This document shows, piece by piece, positions 47,034 to 57,170 of a stretch of 64,000 nt of DNA. Under the pieces are notes generated by a model that made no database searches, was not told where the DNA came from, and saw only the letters and a list, made by a program, of their open reading frames with translations. Position 1 is the first letter of the stretch, and each line of letters starts with the position of its first letter. The stretch covers positions 539,028-603,027 of the forward strand of contig NZ_JAALJI010000002.1 of assembly GCF_011064595.1 (NCBI RefSeq), written 5' to 3'. The translations under genes and the position numbers were made by a program. This DNA comes from Paludisphaera soli (GTDB lineage Bacteria > Planctomycetota > Planctomycetia > Isosphaerales > Isosphaeraceae).

Positions 47034-47378
47034 ATGCTCGAGGCCTTGTTCGACCGGCAGAAGGAGGCGCTGGAGGCCGATTACGAGAAGGAGGGCGTCG
47101 ACGTCTTCGTCGCCTCCTTCACCGCAGGCCGGCGGCCGGACGGGTCGTCCGTGAGCTACGGCGTCCGGGGCGAGGGCGTGGAAACCTTGCTCCCGGAGGC
47201 CGAGAAGCTGGCGATCATGCGGGAAGGCGGGGCCATGGCCGCCATCGGCACGTTCGAGCGCGTGAAGGAGATCGCCGGGGATCCGCCCGAGGACGCGGGG
47301 ATGTGTCCGCCGCGGTGGCGCACGCGGGGCTTCCCGAGCATGGAGCAGATCGAGAGGATTGGGATAGGGCAGATGTGA
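47034..47378 (+). CDS. Hypothetical protein
   Basis: 114-residue protein, not recognised. Codon use is strongly gene-like (third-position GC). Content: LFDRQKEALEADYEKEGVDVFVASF, SYGVRGEGVETLLPEAEKLAI and a C-terminal FPSMEQIERIGIGQM. No good ribosome-binding site precedes the ATG, so the start may be wrong or the gene may be 5'-truncated. It lies 139 bp after the repeat protein and 68 bp before the acetyltransferase. Confidence 0.5.
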   Translation: MLEALFDRQKEALEADYEKEGVDVFVASFTAGRRPDGSSVSYGVRGEGVETLLPEAEKLAIMREGGAMAAIGTFERVKEIAGDPPEDAGMCPPRWRTRGFPSMEQIERIGIGQM

Positions 47379-47446
47379 CCGTGGTCGTGGTGCCGGTCGG
47401 CACTCCGGCCGCCGCCCTCCCCCGACGGCCCACGGAGCGTACGCCG

Positions 47447-47956
47447 ATGAAACCGCGCGAACCCATCACGCTTCGCCCCGCCAACCCCGGCGACCTTGAG
47501 ATGCTCCGCCACTGGGACGAACAGCCTCACGCCGTCGCGTCCGACCCGAACGACGATTGGGGTTGGGAAACGGAGCTGGTGCGGAACCCGCCGTGGCGTG
47601 AGCAGCTCATCGCGGAGCTGGACGGCCGTCCGATCGGGTTCCTGCAGATCATCGACCCGGCCGAGGAGGATTCGCACTACTGGGGCGACGCGCCTGCGAA
47701 CCTGCGGGCCATCGACATCTGGATCGGCGAGGCGGGCGACCTGAATCGCGGCTACGGCAAGGAGATGATGCGGCAGGCCGTAGCCCGCTGCTTCGCACCG
47801 CCCGAGGTCGCGGCGATCCTGATCGACCCCCTGGCGAGCAACGCGGCGGCCCACCGGTTCTACGAACGGCTCGGCTTCCGATACGTGGAGCGGAGGCGGT
47901 TCGGCGACGACGACTGCTTCGTCTACCGGCTGAGGCGTGAGGAGTGGGCGGGGTGA
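47447..47956 (+). CDS. GNAT acetyltransferase, aminoglycoside 6'-N-acetyltransferase-like
   Basis: 169-residue GNAT enzyme transferring acetyl from acetyl-CoA. The N-terminus TLRPANPGDLEMLRHWDEQPH, the acceptor region DDWGWETEL, the beta4 strand IDIWIGEAGDLNRGYGKEMM (acetyl-CoA loop R/Q-x-x-G-x-G variant NRGYGK) and the C-terminal AAHRFYERLGFRYVERRRFG match the AAC(6')-like group (DxWIG, FYxxxGF). Such chromosomal homologues often have other natural substrates, so antibiotic resistance should not be assumed. GGAG lies nine bases before the ATG. Confidence 0.82.
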   Translation: MKPREPITLRPANPGDLEMLRHWDEQPHAVASDPNDDWGWETELVRNPPWREQLIAELDGRPIGFLQIIDPAEEDSHYWGDAPANLRAIDIWIGEAGDLNRGYGKEMMRQAVARCFAPPEVAAILIDPLASNAAAHRFYERLGFRYVERRRFGDDDCFVYRLRREEWAG

Positions 47957-48467
47957 GCCGTCGGCCTCCCCTACGACGGAGCCGTCCCAAGCCCGCTTCA
48001 TCGACCGCCTGACGGCCGCCGCCGGCGCCTCGCTCGATGCCCTGGGGCGCCTTCGTCGTCGAGACCGATCGAGACAGCCGGCGGGGTGGCGTCGGCCGCC
48101 GTCGCGCCCGCCCGGACGTCGTGGCCCCGACTCCCGGCTCCGCCGTCGACCGCGACTACGCCCGCCCCGACGGCCGGGACCGTGAATCATGGGATTCATC
48201 ACGAGGCGGCGATCGGCCGACCGACCCGCCGCCCGCGAAGCGGCGAGCCGGGGGACGGGCCAACCTCGCCCCGCGAGACTCGTCCGGTCGTCGCGGGGGC
48301 CGCGCCCGACGACGGGAGGGTGCCGCCGCGCACGAGCGCAGTTTGCAGGAGGAGGCGAGCCCCGCGGCCGCCCTCCCGCGCGACGAGCCTGAGAGGGTCG
48401 CCCGGATCGACCGCCTCGCCGCCGAGCGCGACCGCGGCCCGCGTCCGGCGAGTCCCTCGGCGGGCCC
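47957..48467. other. Convergent intergenic stretch with palindrome
   Basis: 511 bp between the acetyltransferase and the leftward replication gene pair, containing palindrome copy 5 at 48183-48198. No gene seen. Confidence 0.5.
48183..48198. repeat. Dispersed palindrome, copy 5
   Basis: TGAATCATGGGATTCA, identical to copy 8, 270 bp beyond the stop of the AAA ATPase gene. Confidence 0.8.
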
Positions 48468-49904
48468 CTACGTCGGCTCCTCCGGGAGGCCGCCGGCCCC
48501 AGCCTCGCATGCGGGATCGGCCGGGCCGGACGGCGGCTCGTCCCCGCCGAGGTCGCGGAGCGAATAGACGGACAGAGCCCTGGTCCGGCCGGGCTCCCTG
48601 CGCTTCTCGACCTCGACGACGACCCCCAGGTCGACGAGGCTCGGGGCCGGGGCGTTGACCCGGGCGATCGCCCGGTCGATCTTGCGGCGGTCGGTCCAAC
48701 GGCCGTCCGGGCCCACCCGCCCGATCAGGCCGGCCGCGCCGGCGGCGTCCGCCAGCTCGACCCAGCCGACGGGCCGGCGCGCCCGCCGGAGGCGGTCGAC
48801 GATCCAGCGGGCGCAGGCGTCGGCCTCGTGGGCGGGCCTGGCCTCGCGGCCGACTGGGGAGAACACGACCCCGGCTTCGGCGTGCTCGACGTCGAGGGCC
48901 GGCCGGGCCTTGAAGTTCGACTCCTCGACGGCGAGCCGCAGCCTGGACCGGTCCTCCTCGCCGCGACGCTTCAGGCTCCAAAGGACGCGGGCCCGCTCGG
49001 TGATGCGGCGGCCGAGGGCGCCCCCCTGTCGGTTCTCGTGGATCAGGACCAGGAGCGCGACGGACCGCCTCGCCGCCAAATCCATGATCGGGTCCAGCAT
49101 CCGCTTCATGTCCTCGGGCTTGCCGAGGCTCAGGTGCGCGCCGTACGTCAGCGTGTCCACCACGATCAGCCGGTGGGCGGGGTCCTGCTCGATCAGGTAG
49201 TCCAGCAGGTCGATCAGGCGGGGGTCGTCGAGGTCGGGCACGCGAAGCCCCGCCTCGTCGTCGGGGTCGGTGGGGATCGTCACGGCGTCCTGCACCCCGA
49301 GCTTCATCAGCTCCTCGTCGAGCTCGGCGACGTTCTTGTCGTACGGGAGGACGAGCGTCCTGCCGCCCCGGTACGGGTTCGGGGCCCCGTCCCCCCAGGC
49401 GTCGCGCCCGTACAGGTCCCGGGCGATGGTCATGCAGATCCGAGTCTTCCCCACCTTGGGCCCCGATCGCAGCATGCTCATCTCGCCGAGGTACAGCCAT
49501 CCCTCCCAGAGGGGCCGGAGCCCGCCCAAGCTCTCGGAGATCTCGCGGGGCTTCCGGCCGCGGTACCCCGAGTCTCGCAGCCGGGCCGCCCGCTCGGCCT
49601 TCGCCCTCGCCTCCCGGGGGGCCCTGGACGCCTTCGGCCGGGCCGCCTCGGCCTCCAGCTTCGCGGCGAGCGCGTCCGCCTCGGGGGTCGACGGCCGGGC
49701 GGCGGGGATCCCCGTCGTCGGGCCATCCGCCCGGGGGGCTCCTTCGTCCGCGGCGACGGCCGGCTCCGAGACGCCGCGACCCGCTCGCGAAGTAGCCGCG
49801 TCGGCTTCGTCCGTCGCGGGGCCGGACCGATCGTCGACGACGCTCGGCGCCCCGGGCGCAGGGCCCCACGGCCCGTCCGGCCCCGATCCGTTGCAGTTGT
49901 CCAT
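48468..49904 (-). CDS. RepA/DnaB-like AAA ATPase of a replication module
   Basis: 478-residue ATPase. A disordered N-terminus (1-105) leads to a RecA-fold domain with Walker A SGPKVGKT (147-154, Lys153), Walker B LIVVD (246-250) and a sensor-like LLVLIHENRQGG near 290. A winged-helix-like C-terminus (about 375-450; WIVDRLRRARRPVGWVELADAAG) follows. This layout matches RepA-like helicases (AAA_25) of phages and integrative elements. The start is the ATG at 49902-49904. It follows a primase gene by 101 bp in the same direction; together they form a plausible replication unit. Confidence 0.78.
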   Translation of the reverse strand: MDNCNGSGPDGPWGPAPGAPSVVDDRSGPATDEADAATSRAGRGVSEPAVAADEGAPRADGPTTGIPAARPSTPEADALAAKLEAEAARPKASRAPREARAKAERAARLRDSGYRGRKPREISESLGGLRPLWEGWLYLGEMSMLRSGPKVGKTRICMTIARDLYGRDAWGDGAPNPYRGGRTLVLPYDKNVAELDEELMKLGVQDAVTIPTDPDDEAGLRVPDLDDPRLIDLLDYLIEQDPAHRLIVVDTLTYGAHLSLGKPEDMKRMLDPIMDLAARRSVALLVLIHENRQGGALGRRITERARVLWSLKRRGEEDRSRLRLAVEESNFKARPALDVEHAEAGVVFSPVGREARPAHEADACARWIVDRLRRARRPVGWVELADAAGAAGLIGRVGPDGRWTDRRKIDRAIARVNAPAPSLVDLGVVVEVEKRREPGRTRALSVYSLRDLGGDEPPSGPADPACEAGAGGLPEEPT

Positions 49905-50005
49905 GATCTTCGGCTTGCTCCCGAGACCCTCGGTTCGGCGGCCCGAGGGTCTTCCTTTATGCGTAATCCGATCTCCGCGACGCGCCGCCTCCCCGTCTTC
50001 CGTCC

Positions 50006-51196
50006 TCACAAGCCCGTCCGAGGCCTCCCCTTGCGAGAGGCGAAGGCGCGCCACAGCCGGTCCCGCTTCCGGCGGACGTCGCCGACCCGGATCCGGGCGT
50101 CCTCGAGCTTGTGTTCCAGCTCCTGCGCGGACCACTCGGGGTCGCAGTCGAGGTTGTAGGCCTCCAGAAACTCCATCTGGTCGTCCTCCGGGACGCCGGC
50201 CTCGACGACCGCGCACGCCGCCGCGAAGGTCGCGTCGTGGCCGCCGGCCCCGGAGATCGCCGGGCCGATCCGGGCGAAGTCCTCGAGGACGCGCCCGCGG
50301 CGGTACTCGATCCATTCGGCGTCGTCCTCGTCGACCTCCTCCGCCGCCTCGAAGTCGACGCCGCGGCCGCCGGCGTCATGTCCGTACGCCGCCCCGCCCT
50401 CCCGGGCGGCCACCCCCACCGCCCTCTCGCCGGCGGACCGGGTCTGGGCCGCCGAGAAGCCGAGGAGGCGGACGAGGGCGGCGTCCGGCAGCCAGGCGAC
50501 GGGGGACGCATCTACCCACGTCCTGGCGAACCCCCCGGTGGCCGTCGGCGGGACGCAGAACTGGACCCCCTTGGGCCGCCCCAGGCGGGCGTTCCAGCCG
50601 CCGATCCGGACCTCGAGGCCGGGGAAGGCGGGGTGGTTCTTGACGGGCCGCAGCAGGCGGGCGTGCAGTTCGGGGACCCAGGCCAGCCAGTGCGGGCCGC
50701 GGGAGGAGAGCCAGCAGGCCGTCCGCAACGGCCCCAGCAGGCCCTCGGCCGATTCCCGGCCCCCCGGGCCGTCGACCTCGACCTCAATCAGCCAGCGGTC
50801 CCGGTACGGCCCCAGGCGGCCGGCCAGGCCTAGCTCCGGGAAGACTCGCAGGACGTCGCGCAGCTCGGCGGGGTCCCGCCCGGCGGAGGCCCAGCCGGCC
50901 TGGGCGGGGAGCTTGGATTCGGGCCGAGTCGCGTGCAGCTCGATCCCCTGGCCCGCCAGGTAGTCGATCGACCAGGCGTGGGCGGCCGCCCGCCGGGAGC
51001 GGTGGCCGGGGCCCCTCTCCGGCTCGCGAGGGGAACCGAGCGACGCCCCGGGAGCGGGCGTGGGGGCGGCCTTCCACGCCGTCGCGTCTGGAAGATCGGA
51101 CGCGTCCTGCATGGGTACAGGCCCGTCGGGGCGGCCCGGCGGCGTCGGCCGCTCGAGCGTCTCTCGATGCCGAGGCGGGGGCGTGGCGGCTTCCAT
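50006..51196 (-). CDS. Primase / bifunctional DNA primase-polymerase-like protein
   Basis: 396-residue protein. The N-terminal part (about 75-260) resembles element-encoded prim-pol/replicase proteins: WSIDYLAGQGIELHATRPESK, LIEVEVDGPGG, PRTACWLSSRGPHWLAWVP-like strands and VQFCVPPTATGG. The C-terminal 60 residues carry a primase-C-terminal helical motif: HDATFAAACAVVEAG, EDDQMEFLEAYNLDCDPEWSAQELEHKLEDARIRVG. I do not see an unambiguous catalytic DxD/H set, so primase activity is inferred from the C-terminal domain and from its pairing with the helicase-like gene. The ATG at 51194-51196 has GAGAG upstream. Confidence 0.65.
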   Translation of the reverse strand: MEAATPPPRHRETLERPTPPGRPDGPVPMQDASDLPDATAWKAAPTPAPGASLGSPREPERGPGHRSRRAAAHAWSIDYLAGQGIELHATRPESKLPAQAGWASAGRDPAELRDVLRVFPELGLAGRLGPYRDRWLIEVEVDGPGGRESAEGLLGPLRTACWLSSRGPHWLAWVPELHARLLRPVKNHPAFPGLEVRIGGWNARLGRPKGVQFCVPPTATGGFARTWVDASPVAWLPDAALVRLLGFSAAQTRSAGERAVGVAAREGGAAYGHDAGGRGVDFEAAEEVDEDDAEWIEYRRGRVLEDFARIGPAISGAGGHDATFAAACAVVEAGVPEDDQMEFLEAYNLDCDPEWSAQELEHKLEDARIRVGDVRRKRDRLWRAFASRKGRPRTGL

Positions 51197-52474
51197 GGTG
51201 GTGCTCTCGGTCTTTCGGGGAGGGGGCGAACCGTTCGTCACCCCTCCACCCGTCCGCATCACGCTAGCCGGGACTTCCCGCCGCACGTACGCCGACTTCT
51301 CCGAGACCCGTCCGAAGGAAGGATCTCGCCTCTCGACCGTTGATGCGGGGGTCGGTGGACGGCCCGATCGTCCAAGTCGCTTCGGGGCCGGGATTTACGT
51401 CGGGCCATGCTCCTTGCCGCCTGAAGATGGCGGAGTGTCGCAGGTCATTCCCTGGAAACGACTTGCATTGGGCTACGGCCTCCCGAGCGGGGCGTGAGGG
51501 CCGGGGCCCAACCTCGGTCGATCCGATTCATGGTCGCGGAACGTTCGACGCGACCGTGGGCGCGCGACGAGCCGAATGGGGCCGGGCGTCCACGTCGCTC
51601 GTAGCCCGACCCAAGTTCCTTGTTGTTAGAGGATTACGTAGACTGGGCCATGAGGGACGCGCCCTATAGGAGGGCTTCCCCGACGAAGCGGGAGCGTGGC
51701 TTCCGACCGTGCTCGCCCCCCCCGATCCACCTCTCGCGCCCGCAGACGGTGGAAGCGTCGCGTGGACGTCGCGGCGCCCGCGTCCGGCTGATCTCCAGAG
51801 GGTGCAGCCCAACCAGCGGGACGACGAGGGTCGCATGAGTTCCCGGCGTAGAATCGCGGCGGTCGGGACGCCGATTCTCCGACTCGCGCCCGTCACGCTC
51901 GTCGGACGCTCCCGGGCCGCGTAGGAAGGGTCCCGATGGGCGAGGCCCGTCCCCGACGAGTCGACGCCGCCTTGACCGGGCCGGTCCGCCTCGGAGCGCG
52001 CCACGAGATGCGGGTCGCAAGGCCGGGCGGTCGCTCCGGGAGGCGAGGGGGATCGGGCCTCCACCGGCGGCTTCGCGGGCGTTTCCGACCGAGGCGGGTC
52101 CCGATCTGAATGACGTGATTCAAGTTTTCCCTCCCGGGCGGGGCGGCATGGGCCGAGATGGACGCGCCGAACCGGCGACACGGACGGCGGACTTGGTCCT
52201 CGTCCCCTGCACCGCCTCGACGCGAGGCATCCCTCCCGGTCGACCATCACCGCGATCCTCCCGCCGGTTCGGCGCTCGCGACGAGGCGAGGGTCGTCCGG
52301 CCTTCTCTGCATCCCCCGCCAGGCCGCCGAAGAGGGCCGTCGCCGATCGGCAATCCGACCAAGGGCGTCTCCAATACCGATCGACGACCCGCGATGACGG
52401 CCCCACCGAGGCTCCAACGGAGGGTGCCCGTCGGCCGGACGATCCTCGCAAGCCGTCGAGCGGGATCGGGGGGC
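51197..52474. other. Gene-poor stretch upstream of the primase
   Basis: 1.3 kb without a supportable gene, containing palindrome copy 6 at 52107-52122 and presumably the promoter of the primase-helicase pair in its first few hundred bases. No iteron array seen here. Confidence 0.5.
52107..52122. repeat. Dispersed palindrome, copy 6
   Basis: TGAATGACGTGATTCA in gene-poor DNA between the primase and glycosyltransferase genes. Confidence 0.75.
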
Positions 52475-53746
52475 CTACCGGGCCCATCCGCCGTCCAGCA
52501 GCTCGGTCTCGATCAACTCGGCGGCCTTCGGGGCGCCGCCACCCTCGCGGATGGACGATTGGATCCGCCGGGCCGCCTGCCGATAGGACGGATCTCGGAG
52601 CACCCGGGAGATCGCCGCGCGCATCGCCTCGGGCGTGAGCCGTTCGAACGGGGGGAGGGCCTCGCCGGCACCCACCCAGGCGACCCGCGCGGCGGTCCCG
52701 GGCTGTTCGTTGGCGACCGGCACGGCCACCATCGGCACCCCCAGGCTCAGGGCGTCGAGGACCGTATTCAGGCCGGCGTGCGTGACCGCCAGGGCGGCGA
52801 GGCCGAGCAACTCCAGCTGGGGCGCGTAGGAGACCACGACGGGTCGGCCCGGCAGGTCGCCGAGGGCCTCCGGCGCGATCCCGCGGCCCGTCGAGATCAC
52901 GAGCTGGGCGTCGAGCCCGGCGCAGGCTTCGGCGATCGTCCGGAAGGCGGCCGCGATCCGATTCTGGAGGGTGCCGAGCGAGGCGTAGATCAGCGGGCGG
53001 CCGTCCAGCCGGTCCCAGGGGAAGGCCACCGGGGGATAGCCGCAGGGGAGTCGCAATGGGCCCACGAATCGGACCGAGGCCGGCAACTTCGACCGGGGGA
53101 ACTCGAAGGCCTCCGGCTGCTGGCTGATCTGGAGCCGGTTCGACCAGGTGTCGGCGAGCCGGCGCGGGACGGACAGCCCGTGGCGCCGGCGGTGGTCGCG
53201 GATCCGGGCCAGGATCGGCCTGGCCTTCCAGTCCAGCCCCGCCCACGCCGTCCGGTTCCGCAGCCGCGACCACGCGCCCTCGGCGGGCGGCCACGGGGTG
53301 AAGTACGGCGGGGCGTCCGGGTCCGGGTGCAGGATCAACGCGTTGCAGATGGTCGCGGACGGCAGGCCGAGCCGGTCGGCCACGGTGCCGGCCGACGACG
53401 AGGCCTGGTCGACGAGCAGGTGGGTGATCCCGGCGTCGCGGACGGCGCCCGGCCCGACCGTCAGCACGGCTTCGGCCGAGCGGCCGAACACGGCGATCGT
53501 GTGCTCCAGGGCCGCGCGTCCCCGGAGCGAGCCGAGGCGCACGAAGTCCGCCCGATACTCGTCCGCCGGGTAGACGGATCCGCCCACCGGCACGACCTCG
53601 AAACCGGCGGCCGTCGCCGCCGCGGGCGGCTCGCCCAGCAGGAAGAAGGTGACGCGACGGCCGCGGGTGCGGATCGCATCGGCCAGGGCGACCATCGGGT
53701 TGACGTGCCCCGGCGCATTCGGGCAGACGATGCCGACATGGTCCAC
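52475..53746 (-). CDS. GT1-family glycosyltransferase (CrtX/UGT-like)
   Basis: 423-residue GT-B glycosyltransferase. The N-terminal acceptor domain opens with VDHVGIVCPNAPGHVNPMVALADAI, typical of zeaxanthin glucosyltransferase (CrtX) and macrolide or sterol glucosyltransferases. The C-terminal donor domain carries RPLIYASLGTLQNR (about 260) and the nucleotide-sugar motif THAGLNTVLDALSLGVPMVAVP followed by NEQPGTAARVAWVGAG. GTG at 53744-53746 is chosen because GGGAG is seven bases upstream and homology begins there. The acceptor (carotenoid, sterol or other lipid) cannot be decided; no carotenoid genes are adjacent. Confidence 0.85.
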   Translation of the reverse strand: MDHVGIVCPNAPGHVNPMVALADAIRTRGRRVTFFLLGEPPAAATAAGFEVVPVGGSVYPADEYRADFVRLGSLRGRAALEHTIAVFGRSAEAVLTVGPGAVRDAGITHLLVDQASSSAGTVADRLGLPSATICNALILHPDPDAPPYFTPWPPAEGAWSRLRNRTAWAGLDWKARPILARIRDHRRRHGLSVPRRLADTWSNRLQISQQPEAFEFPRSKLPASVRFVGPLRLPCGYPPVAFPWDRLDGRPLIYASLGTLQNRIAAAFRTIAEACAGLDAQLVISTGRGIAPEALGDLPGRPVVVSYAPQLELLGLAALAVTHAGLNTVLDALSLGVPMVAVPVANEQPGTAARVAWVGAGEALPPFERLTPEAMRAAISRVLRDPSYRQAARRIQSSIREGGGAPKAAELIETELLDGGWAR

Positions 53747-54420
53747 GCGTTCGCTCCCGACCGCCAAGCGGCCTCGACGGCCTGGGCCGGCTCCCACGAC
53801 CTGGGGCGATTATCGCTCGCCGGCCGGTTCTCGTCCACCGGAGGCGCATCGGCGGCCGCCGCGCCGCGACCTCGCCCCAGGGGACCTCCATGGGCACGCC
53901 CCCATCACCCCGTCCGTCCGCCGGCCGGCCTCCATCGCCGGGCGGTTGAGGAGGCGGCGGATCGGGCGGCTCCGGCGCCGTGTCCGACGACGGCCGTCAC
54001 GGCGGCGCGGAGCCGGAGGAGGGCTCGAGGCGACCGCCCGACGTCACCGACCTGGCCAGGAGGCCCGCGAGCAGCCGACGCGCCATGATCGTCGACGCCC
54101 GACGGACGAAGCGGTCGGCGGCGTCCTCGGTCACCGGGTGAATCACGTGATTCAATTCGAGCCGCGAGCCGGCCCCACCACTCGCCCGTCGCCGGGGTGG
54201 CGGGTGCGACGGCCGGATGGCTCCAGGATCCGCCGGGATCGCCCGCCGTCCCTCTAGATCCCGGACGCCGGCCGGTTCGGTCGGTCGCCGCTCGCCTCGG
54301 GCCCGCGAGGGACGGTGAGGAAGGTGATCGGTTCGATATCCGCCTAACCGCCGATCCGCGCCCGCGAGTACCCTCGGCCGCCGTGGTCCCAGCCTTCAAG
54401 CACCGTTTGAGAGCATTCCA
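53747..54420. other. Intergenic stretch with palindrome block
   Basis: 674 bp holding a 22-bp sequence at 54093-54114 repeated exactly at 34205-34226, palindrome copy 7 at 54139-54154 with its conserved 3' block to about 54271, and CTAACCGCCGAT at 54344. No gene seen. Confidence 0.55.
54139..54154. repeat. Dispersed palindrome, copy 7 (perfect)
   Basis: TGAATCACGTGATTCA is a perfect 16-bp palindrome. Its 3' flank matches that of copy 3 at constant spacing, so the two belong to a longer repeat unit of about 135 bp. Confidence 0.85.
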
Positions 54421-55533
54421 ATGGGCGTGAACGAATATGACGAATCGAACCAGAAGGGCGACGTCCCGGCCGCGGGCCTCGCATGCCGGACGAGTCCCGT
54501 CCAGAGCAGGGTCTCCGAGATCGAGACGCCGGGCGGACCGGAGCCGCTCAGGCGTGACGGGTCGCCGGGAGGGGTGCGGCCCGCCGGGCGGTTCGGGACC
54601 GGCGTCCCCCACCTCGACGCGCTGCTCGGCGAAGGCCAGGCGGGCGGCGAGGTCCACCTGATGGTCGGCCCGCACTACGCCGGCGGCTCCCATCACGCCG
54701 TCCAGGTCGCGATCGGCGGTGCCGGGCGCCTCCACGCCGCCCACCTCGCCGGCGGACCGATGAAGGCGGCCTATCTCGCCTCGTACCAGATCCCCCACGA
54801 GGAGCTCGGGCACCGCGTCTTCTCTTGCGGCGCGGCCGTCTCGTGGACCCGGCTGCTCCAGGGGATCGCCCCGGGGGCCGAAAGGCCGTGCTCCACCCGG
54901 GGGGCGCTACTCCCCTACGGAGAGGAAATGTATCGGCGTCGGGGCGAAAGCCGCCTCGACGACCTGCCGGGCGAGGAGGAGCGGATCCGGGAGTTCACGG
55001 CCGGCCCCGGCCGCGCCCTGCAGGCCCTCGAGATGACCGGGAGGGGCGACGGCCGCTGGCACCGCTGCGGCGGCGTGGGCGAGCTCGCCTCGCACTTCTA
55101 GTTGGCGGACCAGGGATCGCCCCCGGGCCTCCCGGTCGTCGACTGCGTCGACGAGGCCCTCCGGAGGAGCCTGGCGCGCGAGGACGGGGGCCCGGCCCCG
55201 AGCCCCGCATGCGGGACGCCGTCCGGTCGTTCCTCGTCGAGGCGGCCGACAAGATCGCCGCCCCGTTCGGCATCCCCGCCTGGCTGATCGTCAGGCGCGG
55301 CCCCCTGGGGCCTTCGGTCGTCGCCGGTCGGGCGGCTCCATCGGGCCCTCGTCGCCGAGGCGAAGCGTTTCGGCCCGTACGCCCACGGGGTCTTCCACCT
55401 GGGCGTGCCGGACCGCGCGTCTCGGCCCCTCCGCGTCACCTGCGGGCTCTCCCGCCGCGGGGAGGCGGCCGGGGACCGCGTCCTGGAGCTCGAGCACGAA
55501 TTCTCCCGCTTCCGCGACGTCGCGGCCCTGTAG
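54421..55533 (+). pseudogene. Decayed RecA/KaiC-like ATPase gene
   Basis: The first 226 codons (54421-55101) encode a RecA-superfamily start: FGTGVPHLDALLGEG followed by a P-loop position reading GPHYAGGS (83-90), in which the Walker Lys is Gly. A TAG at 55099 interrupts a frame that plausibly continues (LPVVDCVDEALRRSLARED). From about 55209 a second frame carries VRSFLVEAADKIAAPFGIPAWLIV, and from about 55339 a third carries RALVAEAKRFGPYAHGVFHLGVPD and ends at TAG 55531. One stop, two frameshifts and the lost lysine indicate a pseudogene. ATG 54421 retains GAGAG upstream. The first 226 codons might still be translated. Confidence 0.7.
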
Positions 55534-56355
55534 GAGAGCGGCCGGCGGGCTCACGCCGCTCATCGCGGCCGGGCGGCGCCGTTCGTCTAATCTCACCGCG
55601 CATAGGCCCACGGACGGCCGGCTGGGCCGCCCGCACCCTTCGCCGATGAACCGTCGCGCCGCGACCGGAGGAGCGATCGTCTCCACGCCGCTCGCGTTCC
55701 GGCCCGAAGGCGGGCCGGCGGTCCGCTGCCGATCGACGGAGCAGCGACGAGAGTGCGCGATCCCTACCAATAGGTGCGCATGCGCACAGGAAACCATCGC
55801 GACCCTTCCCCGCGTGAATGCTCGAGGGGCGATCGCCCCCGGTCCCGCCGCCCGCCTCTCGGGGCCGATCACGGCGGGGCAGGCGGGTTCTCCCGAGCCG
55901 TGGGGGAGGAGCTGGGTCGCCGAGGTCGCGCGGCCCGCCGCCCCGGGCACGACTCGATCCCGCCTTGAATCCCACCTGACCGGAGCCGGCCCGTCCATCC
56001 ACGACCTTGGAACGGCCAACGCCGAACGGTCGCCCGCCGGGCGGTCGCGGCGGGTCGGCTAGGTCCGGCCGCGACCTCGAGTCTCGAGCACGGCCGGCGA
56101 GCGAACCGTCGTCCTCGCCTGGGCGGGGAAGTCGCCCCTGCGGAGGTCGGCCGCGGTCATATGCAACGCCGGGCGGACGGGAAAGGCCGATGAGTTCGCC
56201 CCTTGCCGTGCGAAGACCGGACGGGTCGTACGGACGTATGTAGACGATGCGACCCCCCGACGCCGGCGAAGGCGAGGAGTTTCGACCCCTCGAGGACGAA
56301 GCCAACCCGCCCGCAGGTTGGATGTAGTGCGCGCGGCCCAGGAGCGGTCGCGAGT

Positions 56356-56371
56356 GAATCATGGGATTCAC
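56356..56371. repeat. Dispersed palindrome, copy 8
   Basis: TGAATCATGGGATTCA; the dyad extends to GTGAATC...GATTCAC. Identical core to copy 5. Confidence 0.8.
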
Positions 56372-56619
56372 CGTTAGAGGGCGAGTAGACTTCCGACGGA
56401 GGACACTTCGGATCGCCTCAGGGGTGGAGCCGCGTGGCGGAAGACGACGACCCAACGACGCCTGAGGCGCTTTCGACGTCCGTTCGCTCGCTACAAGGAG
56501 ATCTGGGGAGCGGCCGGCGCCCGATCGCCTCGGGGCGGGCCGCGACGAGCGAGGCCGGCCCACCGCCGGGAAGCCGGTTCGACGGCTCACTCCTCCCTCC
56601 AGCTCGCCGGGCCCGCCCT

Positions 56620-57170
56620 CCGAGGATCGGCGATCCCGACGAGCGTCCTCGGCCCCTTCGACGGCCGGATCTCGCCGGGGACGGCGATGCGAAGCCGGGA
56701 GCGGTCTCGTCCCGGCGAGGCGGAAGGCGGGTCGAGCCCGGCGGGGCGATCGCCCGACAGCCGAAGGCACGGTCGAGACTCCGGACTTGCCCGCGTCGCA
56801 CCCGCCGGGCCGACCTCGTGACCGGCGTCGGGGAGTCCGCGCGTCGGAGCATCGGGTTCGACGGGCCCGGTGCCCGAAGACGGCCGCCGCGGCCCCAGCA
56901 TCGTGCTCGCGGCGAGAAATCCCGCGGTGGTCCGCGGCCGGTGTGGAGACCTCGCGACGCCTTGGCTCGACGTCGGGCGCTCGTGGCGGAGTCGGCCGGC
57001 GGGCACCCTCCCGATCGGTAGTCCCGGGGGCGAGGCGCCGATCGCCGTCGCAACGACCGTGCGAGGGCGATTCGGCGTAGGGCTCGCGTACGCCGCCCGG
57101 CGTAGAGTCGCACGCGTTTCGCTTCGAGGCCCAGGCCGGGCCGAGTCGGCGTCCCCGCGCACTCGGACGG
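56620..57170. repeat. Long diverged direct repeat, left copy
   Basis: Aligns in order with 59450-60000: the segment with GCGTCCTCGGCCCC at about 56643, CCTCGCGACGCC at 56950, CCGGCCGGCGGGC about 56994 and a nearly identical run of about 38 bp centred on GCGCCGATCGCCGTCGCAAC (57036). Identity is patchy outside these blocks and indels occur. No conserved reading frame explains it. Confidence 0.65.

Noticed and set aside
47447..47956. Calling the acetyltransferase an antibiotic-resistance gene
   Set aside because: It resembles AAC(6') enzymes in several motifs, but chromosomal GNAT homologues are common and nothing here shows aminoglycoside specificity.
55774..55787. Perfect palindrome GTGCGCATGCGCAC as a separate regulatory site
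   Set aside because: A single occurrence of alternating GC-rich bases is not unlikely at this composition, and no gene starts nearby.
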